Positions 1-13,885 of a DNA stretch of 64,000 nucleotides are shown here, piece after piece (position 1 is the first letter of the stretch; each line of letters begins with the position of its first letter). Under the pieces are notes generated by a model. It ran no database searches and was not told the DNA's origin. It saw only the letters and a list, made by a program, of their open reading frames with translations. A program made the position numbers and the translations under genes. The DNA comes from Calliopsis andreniformis. Its lineage: Eukaryota > Arthropoda > Insecta > Hymenoptera > Andrenidae. Location: the NCBI RefSeq assembly GCF_051401765.1, contig NW_027480481.1, forward strand, positions 1,674,001 through 1,738,000, given 5' to 3'.

Positions 1-718
1 AATCCTCAATACTCAATCCTCATTCCTCAAACCTCATACCTCAACCCTCAGTCCTCATACTCAATTCTCAATTCTTAATCCTCAATCCTCAATATTCAAT
101 CTTCAATCCTCAATAATCAATCCTCAATACTCTGTCTTCAAACCTCAATCCTCAATCCTCAATCCTCAGTCCGCAATCCTCAATCATCAATCCTCAATCT
201 TCAATACTCAATCCTCAATCCTCAATCCTCAGTACTCAATCCACAATCATCAATCCTCAATCTTCAATACTCAATCCTCAATCCTCAATCCTGAATCTTC
301 AGTCATCAGTTCTCAATCCTCAATCCTCAAACCTGAATCATCTACCGTCAGTCCTCGTCCTGAAACCTCAATCCCGAATCCTCAATCCTGAATCGTCAAT
401 CTTCAGCCCTCAGTCCTCAACAATCAATTGTCAATCCTCAGTCCTCCTTAGAATATCCTCATTTCACAGTTTTCAGTACTCAATCCCCAATCTTCAATCT
501 TCAAATCTCAGTCTACAAACATCAATTCGCATCACTCAAAACTCAACACTCAGACCTCAATCTTCAGTCGTCAATCCTCAATCCTCAATTTTCAATCCTC
601 AATACTCAATTTTCAATCCTCAATCCTCAATTCTCAATCCTCAGTCCTCAATCCTCAATCGCCAATCCTCAATCCCCAATCGTCAATCTTCAATCCTCAG
701 TCCTCAATCCTCAATCAT
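1..718. repeat. Left-edge diverged heptamer segment with one A box
   Basis: These are heptamers with more variants than average. An A box is centred on AATATCC at 452, preceded by a CAATTG palindrome at about 425. The stretch from about 290 to 600 resembles 15,380-15,690, 45,340-45,600 and 61,990-62,270, including a run that ends in the box. No gene is visible. The left edge is the window boundary, so the parent block is incomplete. Confidence 0.75.
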
Positions 719-2264
719 CAATACTCAATGATCAATCCTCAATACTCAACCTTCAATCCTCAACCCTCAATCCCCAAACCACAATCCTCAATCCTCTTTC
801 CTCAAACCTCAATCCTCAACCCTCAGTCCTCATCCTCAATTCTCAACACTCAATCCTCAATCCTCAATCCTCAATCTTCAATCCTCAATAATCAATCTCC
901 AATCCTAGATCCTCAATCCCCAATACTCAATCCTTAATCCTCAATATTCAATCATCTATCCCCAGTCCACAATCTTCAATCCCCAAAGCTCAATAATCAA
1001 TCCTCAATCCTCTGTGCTCAATCGTCAATCATCAGTCCACAATCTTCAATACTCAATCCTCAATCCTCAATCCTCAATCCTCAATCCTCAATCCTCAATC
1101 ATCAATGCTGAATCTTCGATACTCAATCCTCAATCCTCAATCCTCAATCCTCAATCGTCAATCCTCATTCTTCAATCCTCAATACCCCATCCTCAATCCT
1201 CAATCCTCAATTCTCAATCCACAATCCTCAGTCCCCAGTCCTCAAACCTCAGTCCTCAAACCTCAGCCATCATCCTCAATCGTCAATCCTCGTTCCTCAA
1301 TCCTCAATCCTCAATCTTCAAACCTCAATCCTCAATCATCAATCCTCAATCCTCAATCCTCAGTCAACAATCCTCAATCTTCAATACGCAATCCACAATC
1401 CTCAATCCTCAATACTCAATCCTCAGTCCTCAATCCACAATCATCAATCCTCAGTCTTCAATACTCAATCCTCAATCCTCAATCCTCAATCCTCAATACT
1501 GGATCTTCAATCCTCAATCCTCAATCCTCAATCCTCAATCCTCAACCCTCAGCCCTCATCCTCAATCCTCAATCCTGAATCCTCAATCCTCAATCCTCAA
1601 TCTTCAATCCTCACTACTCAGTCTTCAATCCTCAATCCTCAATCCTCAATCCTCAGTCCTCGATCCACAATCATCAATCCTCATTCTTCAATACTCAATC
1701 CTCAATCCACAATCCTCAATCCTCAGTCCTCAGTCCTCAAACCTCAGCCGTCAAACCTCAGCCATCATCCTCAATCGTCAATCCTCGTTCGTCAATCCTC
1801 AATCCTCAATATTCAATCCTCCATACCCAATATTCAATCCTCAATCCTCAATCATCAATCCTCAATACTCAATGATCAATCCTCAATACTCAACCTTCAA
1901 TCCTCAACCCTCAATCCCCAAACCACAATCCTCAATCCTCTTTCCTCAAACCTCAATCCTCAACCCTCAGTCCTCATCCTCAATTCTCAATTCTCAATCC
2001 TCAATCCTCAATCCTCAATCTTCAATCCTCAATAATCAATCTCCTATCCTAGATCCTCAAGCCCCAATACTCAATCCTTAATCCTCAATATTCAATCCTC
2101 TATCCCCAGTCCACAATCTTCAATACCCAAAGCTCAATAATCAATCCTCAATCCTCTGTGCTCAATCGTCAATCATCAGTCCACAATCTTCAATACTCAA
2201 TCCTCAATCCTCAATCCTCAATCCTCAATCCTCAATCCTCAATCATCAATCCTGAATCTTCAAT
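719..2264. repeat. Duplication with 1,144-bp offset
   Basis: Bases about 719-1,120 recur at about 1,863-2,264. Matching landmarks are ATGATCAATCC at 728 and 1,872, and GTGCTCAATCG at about 1,012 and 2,156. Material between them is shuffled: the rare string TCAATACGCA at 1,381 recurs at 2,260, an offset of 879. The pattern fits local unequal exchange with later rearrangement. The long + strand open frame at 1014-2081 is a product of the repeat. Confidence 0.75.
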
Positions 2265-2520
2265 ACGCAATCCACAATCCTCAATCCTCAATACTCAATC
2301 CTCAGTCCTCAATCCACAATCATCAATCCTCAATCTTCAATACTCAATCCTCAATCCTCTATCCTCAGTCCTCAATACTGGACCTTCAACCCTCAATCCT
2401 CAATCCTCAATCCTCAACCCTCAGCCCTCATCCTCAATCCTCAATCCTCAATCCTCAAACCTCAATCTTCAATCCTCAATACTCAGTCTTCAATCCTCAA
2501 TCCTCAATCCTCAATCCTCA
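2265..2520. repeat. Short heptamer linker
   Basis: Heptamers join the 1,144-bp offset duplication to the 4,080-bp unit array. It holds one copy of the TACTGGACC variant near 2,376, related to the TACTGGGTC marker seen elsewhere. No gene is visible. Confidence 0.6.
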
Positions 2521-5500
2521 ATCCTCAATCCTCAATTCTCAATCCTCAATCCTCAACCCTCAGCCCTCATCCTCAATCCTCAATCCTGAATCCTCAATCC
2601 TCAATCCTCAATCTTCAATCCTCAATACTCAGTCTTCAATCCTCAATCCTCAATCCTCAATCCTCAGTCCTCGATCCACAATCATCAATCCTCAATCTTC
2701 AATCCTCAATCCTCAATCCTCAATACTCAATCCTCAATCCTCATTCCTCAAACCTCAATCCTCAGTCCTCATCCACAATCATCAATCCTCAATCTTCAAT
2801 ACTCAATCCTCAATCCTCAATCCTCAATCCTCAATACTGGGTCTTCAATCCTCAATCCTCAATCCTCAATCCTCAACCCTCAGCCCCCATCCTCAATTCT
2901 CAATCCTCAATCCTCAATCCTCAATCTTCAATCCTCAATAATCAACCTCATAACCTAGATACTCAATCCCCAATACTCTATCCTTAATCCTCAATGTTCA
3001 ATCCTCTATCCCCAGTCCACAATCTTCAATCCCCAAAGCTCAATAATCAATCCTCAATCCTCAGTCCTCAATCGTCAAACATCAGTCCACAATCTTCAAT
3101 ACTCAATCCTCAATCCACAATCCTCAATCCTCAATCCTCAATCCTCAATCATCAATCCTGAATATTCAATACTCAATCCTCAATCCTCAATCCTCAATCA
3201 TCAATCCTCAATCCTCAATCCTCATTCCTCATTCCTCAATCCTTAATCCTCAATCCTCAGTCCGCAATAATCAACATTCAATACTCAATCTTCAATACTC
3301 AATCCTCTATCCTCAATCCTCAATCCTCAATCCCCAATACTCAACCTTCAATCCTCCATACTCAATCTTCATTCCTCAATCCTCAATCATCAATCCTCAA
3401 TCCTCAATCCTCAGTCATCAATACTCAATCTTCAATACCCAATCCTCAATCCTCAATCCTCAATCCTCAATACTCGATCTTCAATCCTCAATCCTCAATC
3501 CTCAATCCTCAACCCTCAGCCCTCATCCTCAAACCTCAATCCTGAATCCTCAAACCTCAATCTTCAATCCTCAATACACAGTCTTCAATCCTCAACCCTC
3601 AATCCTCAATCCTCAATCCTCAATCCTCAACTCTCAATCCTCAATCCTCAACCCTCAGCCCTCATCCTCAATCCTCAATCCTGAATCCTCAATCCTCAAT
3701 CCTCAATCTTCAATCCTCAATACTCAATCCTCAATCCTCAATCCTCAATCCTCAATACACAATCTTCAATCCTCAATCCTCAATCCACAATCCTCAATCC
3801 TCAATCCTCGATCCTCAATCCTCAGACATCAATCCTCAATCTTCAATACTCAATCGTCAATCCTCAGTCCTCAATTCTCAATCCTCAATCCTCGTTCCTC
3901 AAACCTCAATCCTCAACCCTCAGTCCTCATCCACAATTCTCAATTCTCAATCCTCAAACCTCAATCTTCAATCCTCAATACTCAATCCTCAATCCTCAAT
4001 ACGCAACCATCAATCCTCAATTCTCAATACTCAATCTAATATCCTGAATTCTCAGTATTCAATACTCAAACATCAACGCTCAACCCTCAGCCCTCATCCT
4101 CCATCCTCAATCCTCAATCCTCAAACCTCAATCTTCAATCCTCAATACTCAATCTTCGATTCTCAATCCTCAATCCTCAATCCTCAATCCCAATCCTCAA
4201 TCTTCAATCCTCAATCCTCAATCCTCAATCCTCAATCCTCAATCCGCAATCATCAATCCTCAATCTTCAACACTCAATCCTCAATCCTCAATCCTCAATC
4301 TTCAATCCTCAATCCTAAATCCTCGATCCTCAATCCTCAATCCTCAATCCTCAATCCTCAATATTCAATACACAACACTCAAACATCAATCCTCAGTACT
4401 CAATCGTCAGTCTTCAATCCTCAATACTCAATCTTCAATCCTCAATCCTCAATCCTCAATACTCGACCTTCAATCCTCCATACTCAATCTTCAATCCTCA
4501 ATCCTCAATCATCAATCCTCAATCCTCAATCCTCCGTCATCAATCCTCAATCTTCAATACTCAATCCTCAATACTCAATCCTCAATCCCCAATACTCGAT
4601 CTTCAATCCTCAATCCTCAATCCTCAATCCTCAACCCTCAGCCCTCACCCTCAAACCTCAATCCTGAATCCTCAAACCTCAATCTTCAATCATCAATCCT
4701 CAATCCTCAATCCTCCGTCATCAATCCTCAATCTTCAATACTCAATCCTCAATCCTCAATCCTCAATCCTCAATACTCGATCTTCAATCCTCAATCCTCA
4801 ATCCTCAATACTCGATCTTCAATCCTCAATCCTCAATCCTCAATCCTCAACCCTCAGCCCTCACCCTCAAACCTCAATCCTGAATCCTCAAACCTCAATC
4901 TTCAATCCTCAATCCTCAATCCTCAATCCTCAATCCTCAATCCTCAATATGCAACCTTCAATCCTCCATACTCAATCTTCAATCCTCAATCCTCAATCAT
5001 CAATCCTCAATCATCAACCTTCAATCCTCAATACTCAATCTTCAATCCTCAATTCCCAATCCTCAATCGTCCATCCTCAATCCTCAATCCTCAGTCATCA
5101 ATCCTCAATCTTCAATACTCAATCCTCAATCCTCAATCCTCAATCCTCAATCCTCAATCCTCAATCCTCATTCCTCAAACCTCAATCCTCAGTTCTCAAT
5201 CCACAATCATCAATCCTCAATCTTCAATACTCAATCCTCAATCCTCAATCCTCAATCCTCAATACTGGGTCTTCAATCCTCAATCCTCAATCCTCAATCC
5301 TCAACCCTCAGCCCTCATCCTCAATACTCAACCCTCAATCCTCAATCCTCAATCTTCAATCCTCAATAATCAACCTCCTAACCTAGATCCTCAATCCCCA
5401 ATACTCTATCCTTAATCCTCAATATTCAATCCTCTATCCCCAGTCCACAATCTTCAATCCCCAAAGCTCAATAATCAATCCTCAATCCTCAGTCCTGAAT

Positions 5501-6600
5501 CGTCAAACATCAGTCCACAATCTTCAATACTCAATCCTCAATCCTCAATCCTCAATCCTCAGTCATCAATACTCAATCTTCAATACCCAATCCTCAATCC
5601 TCAATCCTCAATCCTCAATACTCGATCTTCAATCCTCAATCCTCAATCCTCAATCCTCAACCCTCAGCCCTCATCCTCAAACCTCAATCCTGAATCCTCA
5701 AACCTCAATCTTCAATCCTCAATACACAGTCTTCAATCCTCAACCCTCAATCCTCAATCCTCAATCCTCAATCCTCAACTCTCAATCCTCAATCCTCAAC
5801 CCTCAGCCCTCATCCTCAATCCTCAATCCTGAATCCTCAATCCTCAATCCTCAATCTTCAATCCTCAATACTCAATCCTCAATCCTCAATCCTCAATCCT
5901 CAATACACAATCTTCAATCCTCAATCCTCAATCCTCAATCCTCAATCCTCAATCCTCAGTCCTCATCCACAATCATCAATCCTCAATCTTCAATACTCAA
6001 TCCTCAATCCTCAATCCTCAATCCTCAATACTGGGTCTTCAATCCTCAATCCTCAATCCTCAATCCTCAACCCTCAGCCCTCATCCTCAATTCTCAATCC
6101 TCAATCCTCAATCCTCAATCTTCAATCCTCAATAATCAACCTCATAACCTAGATACTCAATCCCCAATACTCTATCCTTAATCCTCAATGTTCAATCCTC
6201 TATCCCCAGTCCACAATCTTCAATCCCCAAAGCTCAATAATCAATCCTCAATCCTCAGTCCTCAATCGTCAAACATCAGTCCACAATCTTCAATACTCAA
6301 TCCTCAATCCACAATCCTCAATCCTCAATCCTCAATCCTCAATCATCAATCCTGAATATTCAATACTCAATCCTCAATCCTCAATCCTCAATCATCAATC
6401 CTCAATCCTCAATCCTCATTCCTCATTCCTCAATCCTTAATCCTCAATCCTCAGTCCGCAATAATCAACATTCAATACTCAATCTTCAATACTCAATCCT
6501 CTATCCTCAATCCTCAATCCTCAATCCCCAATACTCAACCTTCAATCCTCCATACTCAATCTTCATTCCTCAATCCTCAATCATCAATCCTCAATCCTCA
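2521..6600. repeat. 4,080-bp higher-order unit, copy 1
   Basis: This block is repeated at 6,601-10,680 with a constant offset of 4,080. Landmarks include the C box at 4,038 (8,118 in copy 2) and the ATGCAACC string at 4,949 (9,029 in copy 2). Line-by-line reading shows at least seven substitutions and no length change, so identity is about 99.8%. The unit has nested repetition: 2,761 recurs at 5,955 (offset 3,194) and 3,407 recurs at 5,555 (offset 2,148). No gene is visible. 4,080 is not a multiple of 7, because the unit contains some 6-mers or other register breaks. Confidence 0.88.
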
Positions 6601-9600
6601 ATCCTCAATCCTCAATTCTCAATCCTCAATCCTCAACCCTCAGCCCTCATCCTCAATCCTCAATCCTGAATCCTCAATCCTCAATCCTCAATCTTCAATC
6701 CTCAATACTCAGTCTTCAATCCTCAATCCTCAATCCTCAATCCTCAGTCCTCGATCCACAATCATCAATCCTCAATCTTCAATCCTCAATCCTCAATCCT
6801 CAATACTCAATCCTCAATCCTCATTCCTCAAACCTCAATCCTCAGTCCTCATCCACAATCATCAATCCTCAATCTTCAATACTCAATCCTCAATCCTCAA
6901 TCCTCAATCCTCAATACTGGGTCTTCAATCCTCAATCCTCAATCCTCAATCCTCAACCCTCAGCCCTCATCCTCAATTCTCAATCCTCAATCCTCAATCC
7001 TCAATCTTCAATCCTCAATAATCAACCTCATAACCTAGATACTCAATCCCCAATACTCTATCCTTAATCCTCAATGTTCAATCCTCTATCCCCAGTCCAC
7101 AATCTTCAATCCCCAAAGCTCAATAATCAATCCTCAATCCTCAGTCCTCAATCGTCAAACATCAGTCCACAATCTTCAATACTCAATCCTCAATCCACAA
7201 TCCTCAATCCTCAATCCTCAATCCTCAATCATCAATCCTGAATATTCAATACTCAATCCTCAATCCTCAATCCTCAATCATCAATCCTCAATCCTCAATC
7301 CTCATTCCTCATTCCTCAATCCTTAATCCTCAATCCTCAGTCCGCAATAATCAACATTCAATACTCAATCTTCAATACTCAATCCTCTATCCTCAATCCT
7401 CAATCCTCAATCCCCAATACTCAACCTTCAATCCTCCATACTCAATCTTCATTCCTCAATCCTCAATCATCAATCCTCAATCCTCAATCCTCAGTCATCA
7501 ATACTCAATCTTCAATACCCAATCCTCAATCCTCAATCCTCAATCCTCAATACTCGATCTTCAATCCTCAATCCTCAATCCTCAATCCTCAACCCTCAGC
7601 CCTCATCCTCAAACCTCAATCCTGAATCCTCAAACCTCAATCTTCAATCCTCAATACACAGTCTTCAATCCTCAACCCTCAATCCTCAATCCTCAATCCT
7701 CAATCCTCAACTCTCAGTCCTCAATCCTCAACCCTCAGCCCTCATCCTCAATCCTCAATCCTGAATCCTCAATCCTCAATCCTCAATCTTCAATCCTCAA
7801 TACTCAATCCTCAATCCTCAATCCTCAATCCTCAATACACAATCTTCAATCCTCAATCCTCAATCCACAATCCTCAATCCTCAATCCTCGATCCTCAATC
7901 CTCAGACATCAATCCACAATCTTCAATACTCAATCGTCAATCCTCAGTCCTCAATTCTCAATCCTCAATCCTCGTTCCTCAAACCTCAATCCTCAACCCT
8001 CAGTCCTCATCCACAATTCTCAATTCTCAATCCTCAAACCTCAATCTTCAATCCTCAATACTCAATCCTCAATCCTCAATACGCAACCATCAATCCTCAA
8101 TTCTCAATACTCAATCTAATATCCTGAATTCTCAGTATTCAATACTCAAACATCAACGCTCAACCCTCAGCCCTCATCCTCCATCCTCAATCCTCAATCC
8201 TCAAACCTCAATCTTCAATCCTCAATACTCAATCTTCGATTCTCAATCCTCAATCCTCAATCCTCAATCCCAATCCTCAATCTTCAATCCTCAATCCTCA
8301 ATCCTCAATCCTCAATCCTCAATCCGCAATCATCAATCCTCAATCTTCAACACTCAATCCTCAATCCTCAATCCTCAATCTTCAATCCTCAATCCTAAAT
8401 CCTCGATCCTCAATCCTCAATCCTCAATCCTCAATCCTCAATATTCAATACACAACCCTCAAACATCAATCCTCAGTACTCAATCGTCAGTCTTCAATCC
8501 TCAATACTCAATCTTCAATCCTCAATCCTCAATCCTCAATACTCGACCTTCAATCCTCCATACTCAATCTTCAATCCTCAATCCTCAATCATCAATCCTC
8601 AATCCTCAATCCTCCGTCATCAATCCTCAATCTTCAATACTCAATCCTCAATACTCAATCCTCAATCCTCAATACTCGATCTTCAATCCTCAATCCTCAA
8701 TCCTCAATCCTCAACCCTCAGCCCTCACCCTCAAACCTCAATCCTGAATCCTCAAACCTCAATCTTCAATCATCAATCCTCAATCCTCAATCCTCCGTCA
8801 TCAATCCTCAATCTTCAATACTCAATCCTCAATCCTCAATCCTCAATCCTCAATACTCGATCTTCAATCCTCAATCCTCAATCCTCAATACTCGATCTTC
8901 AATCCTCAATCCTCAATCCTCAATCCTCAACCCTCAGCCCTCACCCTCAAACCTCAATCCTGAATCCTCAAACCTCAATCTTCAATCCTCAATCCTCAAT
9001 CCTCAATCCTCAATCCTCAATCCTCAATATGCAACCTTCAATCCTCCATACTCAATCTTCAATCCTCAATCCTCAATCATCAATCCTCAATCATCAACCT
9101 TCAATCCTCAATACTCAATCTTCAATCCTCAATTCCCAATCCTCAATCGTCCATCCTCAATCCTCAATCCTCAGTCATCAATCCTCAATCTTCAATACTC
9201 AATCCTCAATCCTCAATCCTCAATCCTCAATCCTCAATCCTCAATCCTCATTCCTCAAACCTCAATCCTCAGTTCTCAATCCACAATCATCAATCCTCAA
9301 TCTTCAATACTCAATCCTCAATCCTCAATCCTCAATCCTCAATACTGGGTCTTCAATCCTCAATCCTTAATCCTCAATCCTCAACCCTCAGCCCTCATCC
9401 TCAATTCTCAACCCTCAATCCTCAATCCTCAATCTTCAATCCTCAATAATCAACCTCCTAACCTAGATCCTCAATCCCCAATACTCTATCCTTAATCCTC
9501 AATATTCAATCCTCTATCCCCAGTCCACAATCTTCAATCCCCAAAGCTCAATAATCAATCCTCAATCCTCAGTCCTGAATCGTCAAACATCAGTCCACAA

Positions 9601-10680
9601 TCTTCAATACTCAATCCTCAATCCTCAATCCTCAATCCTCAGTCATCAATACTCAATCTTCAATACCCAATCCTCAATCCTCAATCCTCAATCCTCAATA
9701 CTCGATCTTCAATCCTCAATCCTCAATCCTCAATCCTCAACCCTCAGCCCTCATCCTCAAACCTCAATCCTGAATCCTCAAACCTCAATCTTCAATCCTC
9801 AATACACAGTCTTCAATCCTCAACCCTCAATCCTCAATCCTCAATCCTCAATCCTCAACTCTCAATCCTCAATCCTCAACCCTCAGCCCTCATCCTCAAT
9901 CCTCAATCCTGAATCCTCAATCCTCAATCCTCAATCTTCAATCCTCAATACTCAATCCTCAATCCTCAATCCTCAATCCTCAATACACAATCTTCAATCC
10001 TCAATCCTCAATCCTCAATCCTCAATCCTCAATCCTCAGTCCTCATCCACAATCATCAATCCTCAATCTTCAATACTCAATCCTCAATCCTCAATCCTCA
10101 ATCCTCAATACTGGGTCTTCAATCCTCAATCCTCAATCCTCAATCCTCAACCCTCAGCCCTCATCCTCAATTCTCAATCCTCAATCCTCAATCCTCAATC
10201 TTCAATCCTCAATAATCAACCTCATAACCTAGATACTCAATCCCCAATACTCTATCCTTAATCCTCAATGTTCAATCCTCTATCCCCAGTCCACAATCTT
10301 CAATCCCCAAAGCTCAATAATCAATCCTCAATCCTCAGTCCTCAATCGTCAAACATCAGTCCACAATCTTCAATACTCAATCCTCAATCCACAATCCTCA
10401 ATCCTCAATCCTCAATCCTCAATCATCAATCCTGAATATTCAATACTCAATCCTCAATCCTCAATCCTCAATCATCAATCCTCAATCCTCAATCCTCATT
10501 CCTCATTCCTCAATCCTTAATCCTCAATCCTCAGTCCGCAATAATCAACATTCAATACTCAATCTTCAATACTCAATCCTCTATCCTCAATCCTCAATCC
10601 TCAATCCCCAATACTCAACCTTCAATCCTCCATACTCAATCTTCATTCCTCAATCCTCAATCATCAATCCTCAATCCTCA
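6601..10680. repeat. 4,080-bp higher-order unit, copy 2
   Basis: This is the near-identical tandem partner of 2,521-6,600. Differences from copy 1 include A to G near 7,718, T to A near 7,914 and C to T near 9,367. The last one ends a + strand open frame at 9,370 that runs on in the equivalent place in copy 1. That change passed unconstrained, which argues against coding. A C box lies at 8,118. Confidence 0.88.
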
Positions 10681-13225
10681 ATCCTCAGTCATCAATACTC
10701 AATCTTCAATACCCAATCCTCAATCCTCAATCCTCAATCCTCAATACTCGATCTTCAATCCTCAATCCTCAATCCTCAATCCTCAACCCTCAGCCCTCAT
10801 CCTCAAACCTCAATCCTGAATCCTCAAACCTCAATCTTCAATCCTCAATACACAGTCTTCAATCCTCAACCCTCAATCCTCAATCCTCAATCCTCAATCC
10901 TCAACTCTCAATCCTCAATCCTCAACCCTCAGCCCTCATCCTCAATCCTCAATCCTGAATCCTCAATCCTCAATCCTCAATCTTCAATCCTCAATACTCA
11001 ATCCTCAATCCTCAATCCTCAATCCTCAATACACAATCTTCAATCCTCAATCCTCAATCCACAATCCTCAATCCTCAATCCTCGATCCTCAATCCTCAGA
11101 CATCAATCCTCAATCTTCAATACTCAATCGTCAATCCTCAGTCCTCAATTCTCAATCCTCAATCCTCGTTCCTCAAACCTCAATCCTCAACCCTCAGTCC
11201 TCATCCACAATTCTCAATTCTCAATCCTCAAACCTCAATCTTCAATCCTCAATACTCAATCCTCAATCCTCAATACGCAACCATCAATCCTCAATTCTCA
11301 ATACTCAATCTAATATCCTGAATTCTCAGTATTCAATACTCAAACATCAACGCTCAACCCTCAGCCCTCATCCTCCATCCTCAATCCTCAATCCTCAAAC
11401 CTCAATCTTCAATCCTCAATACTCAATCTTCGATTCTCAATCCTCAATCCTCAATCCTCAATCCCAATCCTCAATCTTCAATCCTCAATCCTCAATCCTC
11501 AATCCTCAATCCTCAATCCGCAATCATCAATCCTCAATCTTCAACACTCAATCCTCAATCCTCAATCCTCAATCTTCAATCCTCAATCCTAAATCCTCGA
11601 TCCTCAATCCTCAATCCTCAATCCTCAATCCTCAATATTCAATACACAACCCTCAAACATCAATCCTCAGTACTCAATCGTCAGTCTTCAATCCTCAATA
11701 CTCAATCTTCAATCCTCAATCCTCAATCCTCAATACTCGACCTTCAATCCTCCATACTCAATCTTCAATCCTCAATCCTCAATCATCAATCCTCAATCCT
11801 CAATCCTCCGTCATCAATCCTCAATCTTCAATACTCAATCCTCAATACTCAATCCTCAATCCTCAATACTCGATCTTCAATCCTCAATCCTCAATCCTCA
11901 ATCCTCAACCCTCAGCCCTCACACTCAAACCTCAATCCTGAATCCTCAAACCTCAATCTTCAATCATCAATCCTCAATCCTCAATCCTCCGTCATCAATC
12001 CTCAATCTTCAATACTCAATCCTCAATCCTCAATCCTCAATCCTCAATACTCGATCTTCAATCCTCAATCCTCAATCCTCAATACTCGATCTTCAATCCT
12101 CAATCCTCAATCCTCAATCCTCAACCCTCAGCCCTCACCCTCAAACCTCAATCCTGAATCCTCAAACCTCAATCTTCAATCCTCAATCCTCAATCCTCAA
12201 TCCTCAATCCTCAATCCTCAATATGCAACCTTCAATCCTCCATACTCAATCTTCAATCCTCAATCCTCAATCATCAATCCTCAATCATCAACCTTCAATC
12301 CTCAATACTCAATCTTCAATCCTCAATTCCCAATCCTCAATCGTCCATCCTCAATCCTCAATCCTCAGTCATCAATCCTCAATCTTCAATACTCAATCCT
12401 CAATCCTCAATCCTCAATCCTCAATCCTCAATCCTCAATCCTCATTCCTCAAACCTCAATCCTCAGTCCTCAATCCACAATCATCAATCCTCAATCTTCA
12501 ATACTCAATCCTCAATCCTCAATCCTCAATCCTCAATACTGGGTCTTCAATCCTCAATCCTCAATCCTCAATCCTCAACCCTCAGCCCTCATCCTCAATT
12601 CTCAACCCTCAATCCTCAATCCTCAATCTTCAATCCTCAATAATCAACCTCCTAACCTAGATCCTCAATCCCCAATACTCTATCCTTAATCCTCAATATT
12701 CAATCCTCTATCCCCAGTCCACAATCTTCAATCCCCAAAGCTCAATAATCAATCCTCAATCCTCAGTCCTGAATCGTCAAACATCAGTCCACAATCTTCA
12801 ATACTCAATCCTCAATCCTCAATCCTCAATCCTCAGTCATCAATACTCAATCTTCAATACCCAATCCTCAATCCTCAATCCACAATCCTCAATACTCGAT
12901 CTTCAATCCTCAATCCTCAATCCTCAATCCTCAACCCTCAGCCCTCATCCTCAAACCTCAATCCTGAATCCTCAAACCTCAATCTTCAATCCTCAATACA
13001 CAGTCTTCAATCCTCAACCCTCAATCCTCAATCCTCAATCCTCAATCCTCAACTCTCAATCCTCAATCCTCAACCCTCAGCCCTCATCCTCAATCCTCAA
13101 TCCTGAATCCTCAATCCTCAATCCTCAATCTTCAATCCTCAATACTCAATCCTCAATCCTCAATCCTCAATCCTCAATACACAATCTTCAATCCTCAATC
13201 CTCAATCCTCAATCCTCAATCCTCA
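10681..13225. repeat. Partial third copy of the 4,080-bp unit
   Basis: The sequence resumes inside the unit: 10,681 matches 7,487 and stays in step (offset 3,194) to about 13,225, where it leaves the match to about 10,031. The ATGCAACC landmark is at 12,223 and the C box at 11,312. The array therefore shortened or lengthened by 886 bp (4,080 minus 3,194) at this junction, which uses the nested internal repetition. Confidence 0.82.
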
Positions 13226-13885
13226 ATCCTCGATCCTCAATCCTCAGACATCAATCCTCAATCTTCAATACTCAATCGTCAATCCTCAGTCCTCAATTCT
13301 CAATCCTCAATCCTCGTTCCTCAAACCTCAATCCTCAACCCTCAGTCCTCATCCACAATTCTCAATTCTCAATCCTCAAACCTCAATCTTCAATCCTCAA
13401 TACTCAATCCTCAATCTTCAATACGCAACCATCAATCCTCAATTCTCAATACTCAATCTAACATCCTGAATTCTCAGTATTCAATACTCAAACATCAACG
13501 CTCAACCCTCAGCCCTCATCCTCCATCCTCAATCCTCAATCCTCAAACCTCAATCTTCAATCCTCAATACTCAATCTTCGATTCTCAATCCTCAATCCTC
13601 AATCCTCAATCCCAATCCTCAATCTTCAATCCTCAATCCTCAATCCTCAATCCTCAATCCTCAATCCGCAATCATCAATCCTCAATCTTTAACACTCAAT
13701 CCTCAATCCTCAATCCTCAATCTTCAATCCTCAATCCTAAATCCTCGATCCTCAATCCTCAATCCTCAATCCTCAATACTCAATATTCAATACACAACCC
13801 TCAAACATCAATCCTCAGTACTCAATCGTCAGTCTTCAATCCTCAATACTCAATCTTCAATCCTCAATCCTCAATCCTCAATCCT
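13226..13885. repeat. Fourth partial copy, 2,148-bp offset
   Basis: Bases about 13,226-13,885 match about 11,078-11,737 at an offset of 2,148, the same value seen inside the 4,080-bp unit. The C box here (13,460) reads AACATCC in place of AATATCC. The segment also matches 41,960-42,580 at an offset of 28,698. No gene is visible. Confidence 0.75.

Noticed and set aside
420..600. A box as a transposon remnant or small RNA gene
   Set aside because: The box stays in the heptamer register, has no terminal inverted repeats or target duplication, and shows no stem typical of tRNA or other known RNA. It is better read as diverged heptamers.
1014..2081. A 355-codon + strand open frame encoding SSILNPQ-type repeats, and similar frames at 27204-28151, 48326-49381, 55308-56276 and 59848-60816
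   Set aside because: The peptide is the unavoidable translation of a 7-bp repeat without stop codons in any + frame. Starts and stops come from random substitutions, duplicates gain or lose stops freely, and overlapping frames give the same peptide. No promoter, signal or domain is visible.
2837..2846. TACTGGGTC as a promoter or binding motif
   Set aside because: It recurs only with the duplicated blocks and seems to be a lineage-marking mutation. There is no gene nearby for it to control.
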